Part shown: piece after piece, positions 26,278 through 36,493 of the stretch | How the letters are laid out: the number at the start of each line of letters is the position of its first letter | How positions within the stretch are numbered: position 1 is the stretch's first letter | Assembly: GCA_021774785.1 (NCBI GenBank) | Contig: JAJFIQ010000018.1 | Coordinates: forward strand, 1-49,885 | Direction: 5' to 3' | Length of the DNA stretch: 49,885 bases | Source of the DNA: Emcibacter sp. | GTDB lineage: Bacteria; Pseudomonadota; Alphaproteobacteria; Sphingomonadales; Emcibacteraceae | Translations under genes and position numbers: made by a program | The notes under the pieces: generated by a model | The model's input: the letters and a program-made list of their open reading frames with translations, nothing else | What the model was told of the DNA's origin: nothing | Database searches by the model: none

Positions 26278-28047
26278 TCAATATCCCGCAGCTTGACCAT
26301 CTTTCCTCATTTCGGATGCTGCTTTATATACGCCCTGCTTTTCATCCCACAAGATCATCTGATAACCGCCGTAGCCACCTTTACCGACCTTTACCTTATG
26401 GCCACGAGAACGCAGTTCTTCCACCACACTAAACGCCATACCCGATTCAACATTTAAGGTACCACCATCGGTCATAATTTCCCCGGTGGGCTGGCTTGAC
26501 CCGTCATGACGGTAGCGGGCTACATCTCCGGCTTCCTGCACATTCATGCCAAAATCAATCATGTTCGTAATAATCTGGGCATGACCCTGCGGCTGCATTC
26601 CTCCGCCCATCAGTCCAAAGCTCATTAATGGCTTGCCATCCTTCATAACGAAGGCCGGAATGATCGTGTGAAAAGGTCTTTTTCCCGGTGCATAAACGTT
26701 TGGGTGGCCCTTTTTAAGGGTAAACAACTCCCCCCGGTCCTGCAACATGAAACCCAAACCATCCGGCACCAAACCGGAACCCATGCCCCGGTAATTGCTT
26801 TGAATAAGACTGACCATCATGCCATCTTTATCCGCCACCGTTAAATATATGGTATCTCCATCCTGAAGCACATCCGGATCAGGATATTTGACCTCTTTCA
26901 TGGCCTTTGTCATATCGATTAGCGCACGCCGTTCGATGGCATACTCTTTTGACAACAATCGATCCATTGGTGCCTTGTAATAAGAGGGGTCTGCATAAAA
27001 TCTGGCCCGATCCTCAAAGGCTAGTTTTTTCGATTCCGTATGCACGTGCAGATAGTCGGCACTGTTATGACCCATAGATTTCAGATCATAGCCTTCCAGT
27101 ATATTAAGCTGTTGCAGGGCGGCAATCCCCTGACCATTTGGCGGTAATTCAAAAACATCATAGCCGCGATAATTAACCGATTGTGGCTCGACCCATTCAC
27201 TGTTATGAGCTTCAAAATCCGCTTTTCGCAGGGTGCCGTTAATGCGTTTCATATAGCTGTCTATGGTATCGGCAATGGCACCTTTATAAAAAGCATCCCG
27301 CCCACCGTCCGCAATCATGGATAATGTATTTGCCAGATCGAGATTCTTGAAAACCTGACCCTCAACCGGGGCCTTGCCGTCGGGATAATAGGTTTTCAAG
27401 AAATTTTCCGTTTCCTCAACACCGGACTTAGGGTCAAGGTATCGCTCGCCAGCCACCGTCATATAATAGGTGATTAACTGGGTCAGCGGAACCCCTTCCC
27501 GTGCATAGGAGATAGCGGGTGCCAGATTTTCCTTCATGGATAATTTACCGAACTTGCCATGAAGTTCAAACCAGCCATCCACAGTTCCCGGCACAGAAAC
27601 AGGCAAGGAGCCAAAGGCCGGAATATCCGTCCGCCCGCGTTTTTTCAATTCCGCCGCCAGTGCATCATAACTCATGCCCAAGGGCGATCGACCTGATCCG
27701 TTCAGACCATAAAGTTTCTTTGTTTCCGGATCCCAGACAATGGCAAATATATCGCCGCCAATACCGTTGCCGGTTGGTTCCATTAATCCGATAGCGGCAT
27801 TGGCCGCAATGGCGGCATCAACAGCAGAACCGCCTTTTTTAAGAATATCCAGTGCTACTTGTGTCGCAAGAGGAATACTGGTCGCTGCCATGCCATTTTT
27901 CGCAATAACCTGAGAACGGGTAGCAAATCTTGCCCCCACATTACGGTCACCACGGGTGGACTGCGGCCAATTATCACCCGCATACACTTCATTATTTCCT
28001 GTCATGCAACATCCTATGAGGAAACAAGTAAAAATTATAGTTCGCAT
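26278..28047 (-). CDS. ggt: Gamma-glutamyltransferase (exported Ntn hydrolase)
   Basis: GGT cleaves gamma-glutamyl bonds of glutathione and related peptides outside the cytoplasm. The proenzyme of 589 residues should self-cleave before Thr399 (in GDTIYLTVADKDG) to form large and small subunits. GNGIGGDIF and the small-subunit GLGFMLQDRG and GLMGGGMQPQGH motifs support the family. Residues 10-13 (LIGC) read as a lipobox, so it may be a lipoprotein. It lies 15 nt after an exported S10 carboxypeptidase, which suggests joint use of extracytoplasmic peptides. A related acylase specificity cannot be excluded. Confidence 0.92.
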   Translation of the reverse strand: MRTIIFTCFLIGCCMTGNNEVYAGDNWPQSTRGDRNVGARFATRSQVIAKNGMAATSIPLATQVALDILKKGGSAVDAAIAANAAIGLMEPTGNGIGGDIFAIVWDPETKKLYGLNGSGRSPLGMSYDALAAELKKRGRTDIPAFGSLPVSVPGTVDGWFELHGKFGKLSMKENLAPAISYAREGVPLTQLITYYMTVAGERYLDPKSGVEETENFLKTYYPDGKAPVEGQVFKNLDLANTLSMIADGGRDAFYKGAIADTIDSYMKRINGTLRKADFEAHNSEWVEPQSVNYRGYDVFELPPNGQGIAALQQLNILEGYDLKSMGHNSADYLHVHTESKKLAFEDRARFYADPSYYKAPMDRLLSKEYAIERRALIDMTKAMKEVKYPDPDVLQDGDTIYLTVADKDGMMVSLIQSNYRGMGSGLVPDGLGFMLQDRGELFTLKKGHPNVYAPGKRPFHTIIPAFVMKDGKPLMSFGLMGGGMQPQGHAQIITNMIDFGMNVQEAGDVARYRHDGSSQPTGEIMTDGGTLNVESGMAFSVVEELRSRGHKVKVGKGGYGGYQMILWDEKQGVYKAASEMRKDGQAAGY

Positions 28048-28062
28048 CTTACTGCTCCTAAG

Positions 28063-29580
28063 TTATTTGGTACCATCCAAAATAAATTGTCGAACATTTA
28101 CCGCCAGCTTTTCCAAGGAGGGGTGATGAATATACATCATATGCCCAGCTTCAAAATAATCCATAACGATACGTTTCTGGTCCATGCCATATTGTGCCAT
28201 GGTATATTCAGTACCAAACAAAGGCGTTGCCATATCATAATAGCCATTGGCCACATAAACCCGCATATCCTTATTCTGGCGCATGCCACGGGCGACATAG
28301 TTGCCCAGAGCCGGATAACCCCCTGTCCAGCTTTTTCCCTGTTTCCAGTTCCAGTTCCGGCCCGGTTTAAAGCTTAATACTTCATAACGCTCGTCCCGTA
28401 CCATCTTCAGGCTTTGAGCAAAATAATCATTTATCGCAGCGGTATAGGCGGCACTGATCCCATATCCTGACGGGTCGGCTTCCATAGTTTCACCGGCATC
28501 ATCTTCTTCTGTGCCGGTATAACGACCATCCAGACGGCCAACAACTTTGCCCTGATCCCGCAGTAATTCTTTCATAAAGCGGAATTCATTAACCCGAAGA
28601 CGTGTATGTTTCAAATAAGTTTCACTTAAGCCTGTATACAGGCTGAGTTTTTCCGTAACAGAATTTTCCTCGACTTCCGTCATACGGTTACCTTTGAGCA
28701 GGGCGACAGAATATTCATTAATGGCGAATTTCCGTGCCTCCTCCACAAAACCATCCAACGTCCGACCTTGTTTATCCACCTTGCCATGATACCAGGCAAC
28801 TGCGGCAAATGTTGGCAGGAAACTGACATAAGGATCATCATTGGCAGAAGCGCCATCCGTCGTCTGAAAATCAAGTATTGAAGAGACAAGAATCAGGCCG
28901 TTCAGGGCCATACTGTTATAGCCTTGCTGTAATTCCTTGACCAAAGCCGCTGTCCGCGTCGTGCCATAGCTTTCACCACCAACATATTTTGGTGAATTCC
29001 AGCGTTTGTTTTTGGTTACATATCGCTGGATGAACTGAGCCACAGATTTGGCATCTTCATTCAAACCCCAAAAGTCTTTGCCCTCGCCCTTACCAATTAC
29101 CCTGGAATAACCTGTTCCCACCGGATCAATGAACACCAGATCCGTCACATCCAGAAGGCTCAGGGGATTATCAATCACATCATAGGGCGGCGCACCGGCA
29201 TTGATGGCATCACTGGGCACATCAATTCGTTTAGGGCCAAACACCCCCATATGCAGCCAAAGGGAGGCCGATCCCGGCCCGCCGTTAAACATGAACGTAA
29301 CCGGACGTGATGCGGCATCCTTCACGCCATCTTTGATATAAGCAATTGAGAAAATGCTGGCGACCGCTTCATCCTTATCATTTTTTAGATGAGTATCCCC
29401 CGCCGTGACAGTATATCTTACTGTCTGTCCATTAAATTTACCGGTATGCTTGGTAACAGAGGTCTGAATTTCCGGAATTTTGGCTTCCGGTTTCTTCTTT
29501 TCGTCCTTTGCAGAAACAGAAGGCACTGATAATGAGGTAAACACCCCGACAATAATAAAAATTTTGAGTAAGTATTTCAT
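28063..29580 (-). CDS. Exported S10-family serine carboxypeptidase
   Basis: It should remove C-terminal residues from peptides in the periplasm or outside the cell. A signal peptide covers residues 1-24 (cleavage after SVSA). The alpha/beta-hydrolase core has MFNGGPGSAS (oxyanion and substrate-carboxylate motif, about 93-102) and a complete triad: Ser204 in GGESYGT, Asp449 in NGYYDMATP and His480 in EAGHMMYI. The 505 residues resemble bacterial S10 proteins often labelled peptidase S10. It is first in a two-gene unit with ggt. The substrate is unknown. Confidence 0.9.
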   Translation of the reverse strand: MKYLLKIFIIVGVFTSLSVPSVSAKDEKKKPEAKIPEIQTSVTKHTGKFNGQTVRYTVTAGDTHLKNDKDEAVASIFSIAYIKDGVKDAASRPVTFMFNGGPGSASLWLHMGVFGPKRIDVPSDAINAGAPPYDVIDNPLSLLDVTDLVFIDPVGTGYSRVIGKGEGKDFWGLNEDAKSVAQFIQRYVTKNKRWNSPKYVGGESYGTTRTAALVKELQQGYNSMALNGLILVSSILDFQTTDGASANDDPYVSFLPTFAAVAWYHGKVDKQGRTLDGFVEEARKFAINEYSVALLKGNRMTEVEENSVTEKLSLYTGLSETYLKHTRLRVNEFRFMKELLRDQGKVVGRLDGRYTGTEEDDAGETMEADPSGYGISAAYTAAINDYFAQSLKMVRDERYEVLSFKPGRNWNWKQGKSWTGGYPALGNYVARGMRQNKDMRVYVANGYYDMATPLFGTEYTMAQYGMDQKRIVMDYFEAGHMMYIHHPSLEKLAVNVRQFILDGTK

Positions 29581-29668
29581 GCTATCCCCGCATTTATTGT
29601 TATTACCCTTTTTCCCACTCCCATACTGTCAAACTAAATCCGCTATTGCAAGTAACAGATTTGTCCCT

Positions 29669-30313
29669 TCACGAAAGCATATCCAGTAATGCTTCAAATC
29701 CCGCAGCCTTAGCAAAGTCAGCGGCGGTTTTCTTATCATCAGATTTTACAGCACTATCTGCCCCATATTCCAACAGCATATCAACCACCGGGGCATTACC
29801 CAGACTTGCTGCAGCCATTAGCGGTGTATAACCCCCGGCCTGTATCACATTTGGTTTTGCCCCGCTCTTTAACAACAGGCTAACTATGGCACCCTGCCCA
29901 GCGGCACAGGCACTGTGAAGCGGGCGCATATCTGTCATGTTAGTAGCGTGAATATTAACATTGCCCCCCTTTTCAACCAACAATGAAGCAGACTCCAGTG
30001 ATCCGAAGAAACACGCCAGATGCAAAGCAGAAAACCCATCCCCGCTCAACTGATCAATATCTGGTTCACTCTCTAGAAGGGTGGCCAGCCTTTCATGCAT
30101 ATTTAATGCTGAAAGGTCAAAAATATCCAGTTCCGGATCACATTCCAGCAAGGCATCGGTCAGTTCCTTTTTCGCCAAATACAGAGTAAAAAGTATGGCT
30201 GACACCCCATCCGAACTTCGGCTTGACGCCAGCGTGCTGTCCTTGGTGAGAAGCTCACGAAGTTTTGCCTCGTCAGCAATATCAATGGCCTTGAATAAAT
30301 CATCCCGTGACAT
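29669..30313 (-). CDS. Ankyrin-repeat protein
   Basis: The 214-residue protein probably mediates protein-protein contacts; no catalytic motif is seen. I place the start at the ATG at 30313 (MSRDDLFKAIDIADE), 13 nt after the rnhA stop and preceded by AAAGGGG. A longer reading would only run across rnhA in another frame. About four or five ankyrin repeats are visible, the clearest being DGFSALHLACFFGSLESASLL, MRPLHSACAAGQGAIVSLLL and GYTPLMAAASLGNAPVVDMLL. No signal peptide, so cytoplasmic. It is the last gene of the sppA-ispH-thrB-rnhA string. Confidence 0.85.
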   Translation of the reverse strand: MSRDDLFKAIDIADEAKLRELLTKDSTLASSRSSDGVSAILFTLYLAKKELTDALLECDPELDIFDLSALNMHERLATLLESEPDIDQLSGDGFSALHLACFFGSLESASLLVEKGGNVNIHATNMTDMRPLHSACAAGQGAIVSLLLKSGAKPNVIQAGGYTPLMAAASLGNAPVVDMLLEYGADSAVKSDDKKTAADFAKAAGFEALLDMLS

Positions 30314-30326
30314 GTCTTGCCCCTTT

Positions 30327-30764
30327 CTAATATTGATATTCCGCCATCCCCTGGCGGGCCAGTTCATCGGCTTTTTCATTACCGGGGTCGCCATTATGGC
30401 CCTTGACCCATTTCCAGGTGATATTATGGCTTTGCACTTCTGCTTCCAAGGCCTGCCACAACGCGGCATTCTTGACCGGTTTTCGATTTGCAGTACGCCA
30501 GCCGTTCTTTTTCCAATTGTGAATCCATTTGGTTATGCCGTCCTTAACGTAAACACTATCCGTATATAGGGTAACATGACAAGGGCCCTTCAGAGATTTT
30601 AATCCCTCAATAGCGGCTGTCAATTCCATCTGGTTATTTGTGGTTTCCGCCATGCCGCCCGTCAATTCCTTGCTGTGCCTGCCAGAGATAAGCCACGCGC
30701 CCCAACCCCCCGGGCCCGGGTTACCGGAACAGGCACCATCCGTATAAACAATCACTTCTTTCAT
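30327..30764 (-). CDS. rnhA: Ribonuclease HI
   Basis: RNase HI cleaves RNA in RNA-DNA hybrids, removing R-loops and primers. The 145 residues carry the full catalytic set: Asp9 ([11 protein letters not shown]), Glu47 (NNQMELTA), Asp69 (LYTDSVYV) and Asp133 (EKADELA), plus the conserved [10 protein letters not shown] loop. The basic handle region [20 protein letters not shown], which grips the hybrid, is also present. Its start overlaps the end of thrB by four bases. Confidence 0.96.
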   Translation of the reverse strand: MKEVIVYTDGACSGNPGPGGWGAWLISGRHSKELTGGMAETTNNQMELTAAIEGLKSLKGPCHVTLYTDSVYVKDGITKWIHNWKKNGWRTANRKPVKNAALWQALEAEVQSHNITWKWVKGHNGDPGNEKADELARQGMAEYQY

Positions 30765-31726
30765 ATGTCCAATCCATATTCTGATGGTTTTTTCACTGCC
30801 CGATGAAATTTCAGCTTATTTATATATTCCGCCGGGTCCTTGACCTGTACCAAAGCCCCTTCCACCTGATTGAGCCAGTCATAAAGACGTGACAACAGAA
30901 ACCTGAAAGCGGCCCCCCGACAAAGGACCGACATGGCGTTCATTTCATCCCCGGTCATGGCCCGTTCACCCACATACCCCCTAAGCAGACGGCTTGCCTT
31001 GGTGATATTAAAAGACCCATCCTTCTCAAAACACCAAGCATTTATGCATATGGCCACGTCATAGGCCAAAATGTCATTACAGGCGAAATAATAATCTATC
31101 AATCCGGACAATTCACCGCCCATAAAGAATACATTATCAGGAAATAAATCCGCATGAATAATACCTTCGGGCAGTCCTGCTGGCCAGTTCGCTTTCAGAT
31201 AAGCCATTTCATCATGAAGCAAATCTTTCAGACCGGCTTCAACCTCATCGGCACGGCATTCACATTGGCTGACCAAACTTTGCCAGCCATCAACGGACAG
31301 GGCGTTTTTCCGACTGATTTTGAAATCAGATGCCGCCCGATGCATGCGCGCCATTTCCTGCCCCAATTGATAACAATGGTCCGGTCCCGGCCGGTTGACA
31401 GACAGGCCCGGCAGAAAACTGATCAGGGCCGCTGGACGATCACACAGGGTCTTCAGAATAGTTCCTTGCCTGTCGCGTATGGGTTCTGCGCAATTGGTAC
31501 CTTTATGTACAAGATGATCCATCAGCCCCAGAAAGAATGGCAGGTCATCCGGGTTAACTCTCTTTTCATAAAGGGTCAGGATATAAGATGCCCTATTGGT
31601 CTGAAGAATATAATTGGAATTTTCAACGCCCTCGGCAATACCCTTGAAGGAAACGATCTCGCCTTCATCATAACCTGCCATAAATTCGGATATTTCCGAT
31701 GCACTGACCTTAGTATAAACAGCCAT
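30761..31726 (-). CDS. thrB: Homoserine kinase (ThrB, APH-fold type)
   Basis: It phosphorylates homoserine in threonine biosynthesis. The 321-residue protein belongs to the aminoglycoside-phosphotransferase-like kinases used as ThrB by alphaproteobacteria and pseudomonads, not to the GHMP type of E. coli. The catalytic loop is [12 protein letters not shown] and the metal-binding Asp is in SGLIDYYFA. The neighbours ispH and rnhA are the typical context for this form. It follows ispH by two bases and overlaps rnhA by four. Confidence 0.92.
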   Translation of the reverse strand: MAVYTKVSASEISEFMAGYDEGEIVSFKGIAEGVENSNYILQTNRASYILTLYEKRVNPDDLPFFLGLMDHLVHKGTNCAEPIRDRQGTILKTLCDRPAALISFLPGLSVNRPGPDHCYQLGQEMARMHRAASDFKISRKNALSVDGWQSLVSQCECRADEVEAGLKDLLHDEMAYLKANWPAGLPEGIIHADLFPDNVFFMGGELSGLIDYYFACNDILAYDVAICINAWCFEKDGSFNITKASRLLRGYVGERAMTGDEMNAMSVLCRGAAFRFLLSRLYDWLNQVEGALVQVKDPAEYINKLKFHRAVKKPSEYGLDI

Positions 31727-31728
31727 TT

Positions 31729-32682
31729 TTACGCTTCTCTCAATAGTATGGCGGGTAGCTTGAACTGAACATTTTCTTCTACCGTCATGACGGTATCAAG
31801 AGTGATGTTATATCTCTCGCGAAACGCCGTTATCACCTCTTCCACCAATATTTCCGGTGCCGATGCTCCCGCTGAAATTCCTACATTTTCCACATCCTGA
31901 AACCAGTTCCAGTCAATATCCTCTGCCCGCTGAATTAACATGGATTTACAACCCTGACGTCTGGCAACTTCCACCAGACGTTTTGAGTTTGAACTGTTGG
32001 GTGCACCTATAATCAGAACCGCTTCCGCTTTTTCAGCCAGCACCTTGACCGCACCCTGACGGTTAGTGGTCGCATAGCAGATATCTTCTTTCCTGGGGTC
32101 CTGAATGCCGGGAAACTTAACCTTTAGAGCGGCAATAATATCTGCCGTATCATCCAGCGACAATGTGGTCTGTGTGATATAGGCCACATTATCGGTATTT
32201 TCCAGCTCAAGTTTTTCCACGTCCTGCGGTGTTTCCACCAACGTAATCCGGCCCTCCCCCACCTGCCCCATGGTTCCCACCACTTCCGCATGGCCCGCAT
32301 GTCCGATCATAATGATCTCTGACCCGGATTTTTCGTGACGTTCCGCTTCCCGATGCACCTTGCTCACCAAGGGGCAGGTTGCATCCACATAAAGCATCTG
32401 GCGGCGGCGGGCCTCTTCCGGCACAGACTTGGGCACACCGTGGGCGGAAAAAACAACCGGCACATCGGCGGGTACTTCATCTAGTTCATCAACAAAGATA
32501 GCACCACGCTTTTTAAGCCCCTCGACCACAAATTTATTATGGACAATTTCATGGCGCACATATACCGGCGCGCCATATTTCTCCAGCGCCACTTCAACAA
32601 TCTGGATAGCACGGTCAACACCGGCACAAAAGCCCCGGGGGTTGGCGATATAAACATTTATATTTTTAAGGCTATCGGCCAT
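31729..32682 (-). CDS. ispH: 4-hydroxy-3-methylbut-2-enyl diphosphate reductase
   Basis: IspH is the last MEP-pathway enzyme, reducing HMBPP to IPP and DMAPP. I place the start at the ATG at 32682 (317 residues, [21 protein letters not shown]). A start at 32724 would add 14 atypical residues and overlap sppA by 53 nt. Three Cys ligands of the iron-sulfur cluster are present: Cys19 (RGFCAG), Cys103 (DATCPLV) and Cys202 ([10 protein letters not shown]). The substrate motif SAHGVP is intact. Overlaps sppA by 11 nt. Confidence 0.95.
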   Translation of the reverse strand: MADSLKNINVYIANPRGFCAGVDRAIQIVEVALEKYGAPVYVRHEIVHNKFVVEGLKKRGAIFVDELDEVPADVPVVFSAHGVPKSVPEEARRRQMLYVDATCPLVSKVHREAERHEKSGSEIIMIGHAGHAEVVGTMGQVGEGRITLVETPQDVEKLELENTDNVAYITQTTLSLDDTADIIAALKVKFPGIQDPRKEDICYATTNRQGAVKVLAEKAEAVLIIGAPNSSNSKRLVEVARRQGCKSMLIQRAEDIDWNWFQDVENVGISAGASAPEILVEEVITAFRERYNITLDTVMTVEENVQFKLPAILLREA

Positions 32683-34531
32683 TACCAAACTCGCCCATAC
32701 ATGAAACGCATAATACATAGGCATGGTTCGGGTCGTTAAACTGACTGATAACAGACAGGCTTTCCGCTATCTTTGCCATCAGAATACCCTGTGGGCCAGT
32801 TGTTTGGGCCATCAATATCTTGCCAGCCCCCACATGCCGTTCCATTAATTCAGAAATTAATTTAATGTCCCATGGAATAGGGTCTTCCCAATAAATAACT
32901 TTATAGTCATCCAATTTTGCCAACTCAGCAGCAGATTCAAGGGCACCCTCAATAGTACCCAGCTTATCAACCAGACCAATCTCAATGGCTTTATTGCCTG
33001 TCCAGACACGGCCTTGTGCAATTTCATGGACTTGTTCCACCGTCATATCACGGCCATCCGAAACGATACTTAGAAACCGGTCATAGCCATTTTCAATGGT
33101 GCCTTGCATAATAGCCTTTATCTTTTCAGGAAGCGGTTTACCCAGTCCGGCAAAAGAAAGCGGTGTCGTCCCCACGCCATCAGTATTTATACCGACGGCA
33201 GACAAAGTACCTTCAAAATTGGGAATGGCACCAAAAATACCAATTGATCCCGTGATCGTTGTTGGTGACGCCCAAATTTCATTGGCATTGGCAGAAATCC
33301 AGTATCCCCCCGATGCCGCATACGAGCCCATAGAGACCACTACTGGTTTGCCGGATTTTTTCAACAATAGAACTTCCTGCCGGATGAGTTCCGAAGCATA
33401 GGCACTACCGCCCGGACTATTCACCCGTAAAATGACGGCCTTCACCCTATCGTTCAGGCGGGCTTCCCGAAGGTGGCGAGATACCGTATCACCGCCCGCA
33501 ACACCCTGTGGCTGTTTTCCATCCATTATCGTGCCATTGGCATAAACCACTGCTATAACATTTTTAGGCTTCACAAGGTCACCGGAATTTGCTGTGAGAT
33601 AAGCATGATAGCCAATTGTTTTACCCTGCAGACCTGCAATATCGGTTGACATTTTTTCCGCTAGAAAGACCCGCCATTGTTCGCGGGTCTTCAGGCCATC
33701 CACCAGCTTATAACGCATTGCCAACGCGGCCAGGTCGCCGCCTACTGCGGCAAGGTCCTTATCCACATTTTCAAAATTGGCAATAAATTCTTCTTTCTCC
33801 AGAACACGACCCTGAGTTACACTATCCGTATATTCCGCCCAGAGATCACCCATTAACGCCTGCATTGCTTCTTTGGCCTCCGGCGACATATCATTACGAA
33901 TGTATGGTTCCATAGCTGATTTATATTTCCCAACACGGAACAATTGAACCTCAACTTTGAGTTTATCGAGAAAAGCTTTGTAATAATTTGGATATGATCC
34001 ATAGCCATAAAGCAGCACCGACCCATAAGGGTTCAAGTATATTTCATCGGCATAGCTGGCGATCAGATAGCCACCTTGACTGAAATTATTACCATAGGTG
34101 AATATTTTCTTGCCTGCCGCTCGGAAACGGGACATGGCTTCCCCAATATAATGCAGCTTTGACGGCATGGCACCAGCCAACCCATTGGTATTGATAATCA
34201 TCATTGTTATTCTGTCATCATTAGCGGCAATATCAATGGACTTAATCACCTGTCGCAAAATGGTTTGACGTTTTATTTTTCCGCCGGAGAATGCCTGGAA
34301 AGAGGATTGATTATAAGTTTTTTGTTCCTTGATCATACCATCCAGAGAAACGTAGAGTGCCCCCTGCTGCGGGACAATAACCTTGTCCCCATTAAACAAG
34401 ACGATACCCAGATAAACGACCAAAACAAAAAACAACAACGTTCCCACCGCAGACTGAAACTTTCGGAAATACTTCCAAAACAGTCCAAGTATCTGCCAAA
34501 TCGATGAAAATATCATTTTTATTAAGTTCAT
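32672..34531 (-). CDS. sppA: Signal peptide peptidase SppA, 67K type
   Basis: SppA digests cleaved signal peptides from the periplasmic face of the inner membrane. The 619 residues contain one N-terminal membrane helix (about 27-47) and two tandem ClpP-like domains. The catalytic dyad expected from E. coli is visible: Lys204 ([10 protein letters not shown]) in the first domain and Ser407 ([10 protein letters not shown]) in the second. Length matches the long, two-domain class. It heads the sppA-ispH-thrB-rnhA-ankyrin unit and is divergent from the gcv operon. Confidence 0.95.
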   Translation of the reverse strand: MNLIKMIFSSIWQILGLFWKYFRKFQSAVGTLLFFVLVVYLGIVLFNGDKVIVPQQGALYVSLDGMIKEQKTYNQSSFQAFSGGKIKRQTILRQVIKSIDIAANDDRITMMIINTNGLAGAMPSKLHYIGEAMSRFRAAGKKIFTYGNNFSQGGYLIASYADEIYLNPYGSVLLYGYGSYPNYYKAFLDKLKVEVQLFRVGKYKSAMEPYIRNDMSPEAKEAMQALMGDLWAEYTDSVTQGRVLEKEEFIANFENVDKDLAAVGGDLAALAMRYKLVDGLKTREQWRVFLAEKMSTDIAGLQGKTIGYHAYLTANSGDLVKPKNVIAVVYANGTIMDGKQPQGVAGGDTVSRHLREARLNDRVKAVILRVNSPGGSAYASELIRQEVLLLKKSGKPVVVSMGSYAASGGYWISANANEIWASPTTITGSIGIFGAIPNFEGTLSAVGINTDGVGTTPLSFAGLGKPLPEKIKAIMQGTIENGYDRFLSIVSDGRDMTVEQVHEIAQGRVWTGNKAIEIGLVDKLGTIEGALESAAELAKLDDYKVIYWEDPIPWDIKLISELMERHVGAGKILMAQTTGPQGILMAKIAESLSVISQFNDPNHAYVLCVSCMGEFGNGR

Positions 34532-34572
34532 TTATTCTAACTTTCCCAAAAATATTCAATTGAATTTCTGCT

Positions 34573-34601
34573 TTTATCGCAGATATTTTAACCTTGTTCA
34601 A
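34573..34601 (-). promoter_or_regulatory. Candidate sppA promoter
   Basis: On the minus strand TTGAAC (34601-34596) and GATAAA (34578-34573) are separated by 17 nt. They lie about 45 nt before the sppA start. It is one end of the divergent sppA-gcv control region. Confidence 0.4.
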
Positions 34602-34631
34602 TGTCTTATGCTTTATCGGCGCGTTCGACCG

Positions 34632-34659
34632 TTGACTCTCTCCTTATTAGGGCTATTAT
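34632..34659 (+). promoter_or_regulatory. gcv operon promoter
   Basis: TTGACT (34632-34637) and TATTAT (34654-34659) with a 16-nt spacer lie directly upstream of the glycine riboswitch. The expected start of transcription, near 34666, leaves only about a dozen bases before the first aptamer stem. Confidence 0.6.
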
Positions 34660-34678
34660 GACGCCCATGCTAACAGAC

Positions 34679-34928
34679 CCTGCGGGAGAGTCTGGCTAAA
34701 TTATTCATTAAGCCAGCGCCGAAGGAGCAACCGCCCCGGAAACTCTCAGGCACCAAGGACCGCAGGATATAACAGCACTCTGGAAAGCGGATTTTTTAAA
34801 AGTCCCACCGACGGGGTAAGCTTTATGATTGGAACAGTCCCCGGACTAGACCAAATACGCGCTCAAGTAGCCTTTAGGCGGTAGCGCATAATAAAGTCAA
34901 ATCTCTCAGGTATCCATGACAGAGGGGG
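34679..34928 (+). ncRNA. Tandem glycine riboswitch
   Basis: Two glycine aptamers precede gcvT. In aptamer 1, CCTGCGG (34679-34685) pairs with CCGCAGG (34760-34766) as P1, and GAGAGT (34686-34691) pairs with ACTCTC (34742-34747); the core GCCGAAGGAGCAA and CTCAGGCACCAAGGACCG are canonical. Aptamer 2 runs from CTCTGG (34778) to AGAGGGGG (34921-34928), with core ACCGACGGGGTAAGC and AATCTCTCAGGTATCCATGACAG split across its strands. Between those parts lies a long insertion (34820-34898) that can form several hairpins. Glycine binding normally switches on glycine-cleavage genes. The gap from 34928 to gcvT is only 50 nt with no clear terminator, so control at translation is likely. Confidence 0.93.
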
Positions 34929-34978
34929 CACCGACGGCACGGGTTTGCGTGCTGAATGTGCTTGCTCTGGAGAAATAA

Positions 34979-36097
34979 ATGAGTGCCGACGATAATGTCC
35001 TTCTAAAGACCCCTCTATTTGACCTACATGAAGAATTAGGGGGTAAAATGGTGCCCTTCGCAGGCTATGCCATGCCCGTGCAATATCCCCTTGGGGTCAT
35101 GGGGGAGCATAATCATACCCGCAACAGTGCCGGACTTTTTGATGTATCACACATGGGGCAGGTGGTAATTTCAGGCCCCGGTGCGGACAAATGGATTGAA
35201 ACCCTTGTTCCCGGCAATATTGTCGATCTGAAAGTCAACGCTATCCGCTATAGCATGTTCACCAACGAAAAAGGTGGCATCATGGATGACCTGATGATCA
35301 CCAAACGGGAAAATGACCTTTTACTCGTGGTGAATGCCGCCTGTAAAGCACAGGATATTGCCCATATGCGAGACCATCTTCCCGATGGCTTCACCCTAAC
35401 CCTATTAGATCAGCGCGCCCTAGTGGCATTGCAAGGCCCAAAGGCCGCCGAAGTTCTGGCCCGCTTTGCAACTGGTGCCGATGAAATGGATTTTATGACT
35501 TATGCCGAGGTCACCATTTGCGGCACAGCATGTTATATCAGCCGATCCGGCTACACCGGCGAAGATGGTCATGAAATTTCAATCCCCGCCGATCAGACTG
35601 AAGAAGTCTGCCGCGCCCTGCTTGCCGAACCAGAGGTGGAAGCCATTGGTCTAGGCGCAAGGGATAGTCTGCGTCTTGAGGCAGGATTATGCCTTTATGG
35701 TCATGACCTGACAACAGAGACAACACCGGTTGAAGGCTCTCTGCTGTGGTCCATTGGTAAACGCCGCCGCGCAGAGGGAGGCTTTCCCGGTGACAAGATC
35801 ATAATGAACCAAATCGAAACAAAAGACTACAATCAGAAACGGGTCGGTATCTTGCCCATGGGTCGTGCCCCAGCCCGTGAAGGCACCATCATTCTGGACA
35901 AAAGCGGCAATGAAATCGGCAAAATCACGAGTGGCGGTTTCGGTCCCACATTCGGTGGCCCCGTAGCTATGGGCTATGTAAAGCCGGAATTTTCCGGCAA
36001 TGATACTGAAGTATTGCTTGTCCTTCGCGGCAAGCAGCTGCCGGCAAGAGTGGCAAAAACCCCGTTTGTCCCCCAACGATATTACAGAAAAACTTGA
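34979..36097 (+). CDS. gcvT: Glycine cleavage system T protein (aminomethyltransferase)
   Basis: GcvT transfers the methylene group from aminomethyl-lipoyl-GcvH to tetrahydrofolate and releases ammonia. The 372 residues show GALYDVSHMGQ-type (here GLFDVSHMGQ), GGIMDDLMITK, RSGYTGEDGHEIS and RDSLRLEAGLCLYGHDL motifs of the family. The conserved folate-site Asp lies in the last of these (ARDSLRLE or nearby). It is the first gene after the riboswitch and is followed by gcvH after 20 nt. Confidence 0.96.
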   Translation: MSADDNVLLKTPLFDLHEELGGKMVPFAGYAMPVQYPLGVMGEHNHTRNSAGLFDVSHMGQVVISGPGADKWIETLVPGNIVDLKVNAIRYSMFTNEKGGIMDDLMITKRENDLLLVVNAACKAQDIAHMRDHLPDGFTLTLLDQRALVALQGPKAAEVLARFATGADEMDFMTYAEVTICGTACYISRSGYTGEDGHEISIPADQTEEVCRALLAEPEVEAIGLGARDSLRLEAGLCLYGHDLTTETTPVEGSLLWSIGKRRRAEGGFPGDKIIMNQIETKDYNQKRVGILPMGRAPAREGTIILDKSGNEIGKITSGGFGPTFGGPVAMGYVKPEFSGNDTEVLLVLRGKQLPARVAKTPFVPQRYYRKT

Positions 36098-36117
36098 AAT
36101 AGGATAGGTAGAGCAAA

Positions 36118-36492
36118 ATGACAACATATTATTCAGAAGAACATGAATGGATCACAGTCGAAGGTGATTCTGGCACCGTTGGTATTACCGATTATGCCCA
36201 GAATGCGCTGGGCGATATTGTATTCGTCGAAGTGCCCGAAGTCGGTAATTCCTATGACAAAGGAGATGAAATCGCCGTTGTTGAATCCGTCAAAGCCGCC
36301 AGTGAAATCTATGCCCCAATCAGCGGTGAGGTGATTGCGGTAAATGATGCGCTGGAAGACGAACCCGCATTGGTCAATGCACAGGCAGAAACAGACGGCT
36401 GGTTTTATAAAGTCACAATTTCCGATGCGGATGAATTGAAAGAACTCATGGACGCGGATGGCTATAAAGCTTTCACAGCAGGATTAGAATAA
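36118..36492 (+). CDS. gcvH: Glycine cleavage system H protein (lipoyl carrier)
   Basis: GcvH shuttles the aminomethyl intermediate between the P, T and L proteins on a lipoyl arm. The 124-residue protein has the barrel-sandwich fold; the lipoylated residue is Lys59 in [14 protein letters not shown]. The N-terminal EEHEWI and the C-terminal EDEPALVN and DGWFYKV motifs are standard. One base separates its stop from the gcvPA start, so the two are translationally coupled. The L protein (lpd) is not in the window. Confidence 0.97.
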   Translation: MTTYYSEEHEWITVEGDSGTVGITDYAQNALGDIVFVEVPEVGNSYDKGDEIAVVESVKAASEIYAPISGEVIAVNDALEDEPALVNAQAETDGWFYKVTISDADELKELMDADGYKAFTAGLE

Positions 36493-36493
36493 T

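Noticed and set aside
30314-30469. Longer start for the ankyrin protein at 30469
   Set aside because: The extra 52 residues are the antiparallel-free shadow of rnhA read in another frame; the ATG at 30313 has a good ribosome binding site and follows the rnhA stop.
32683-32724. Longer start for ispH at 32724
   Set aside because: It adds residues not expected before the conserved IspH N-terminus and increases the overlap with sppA.
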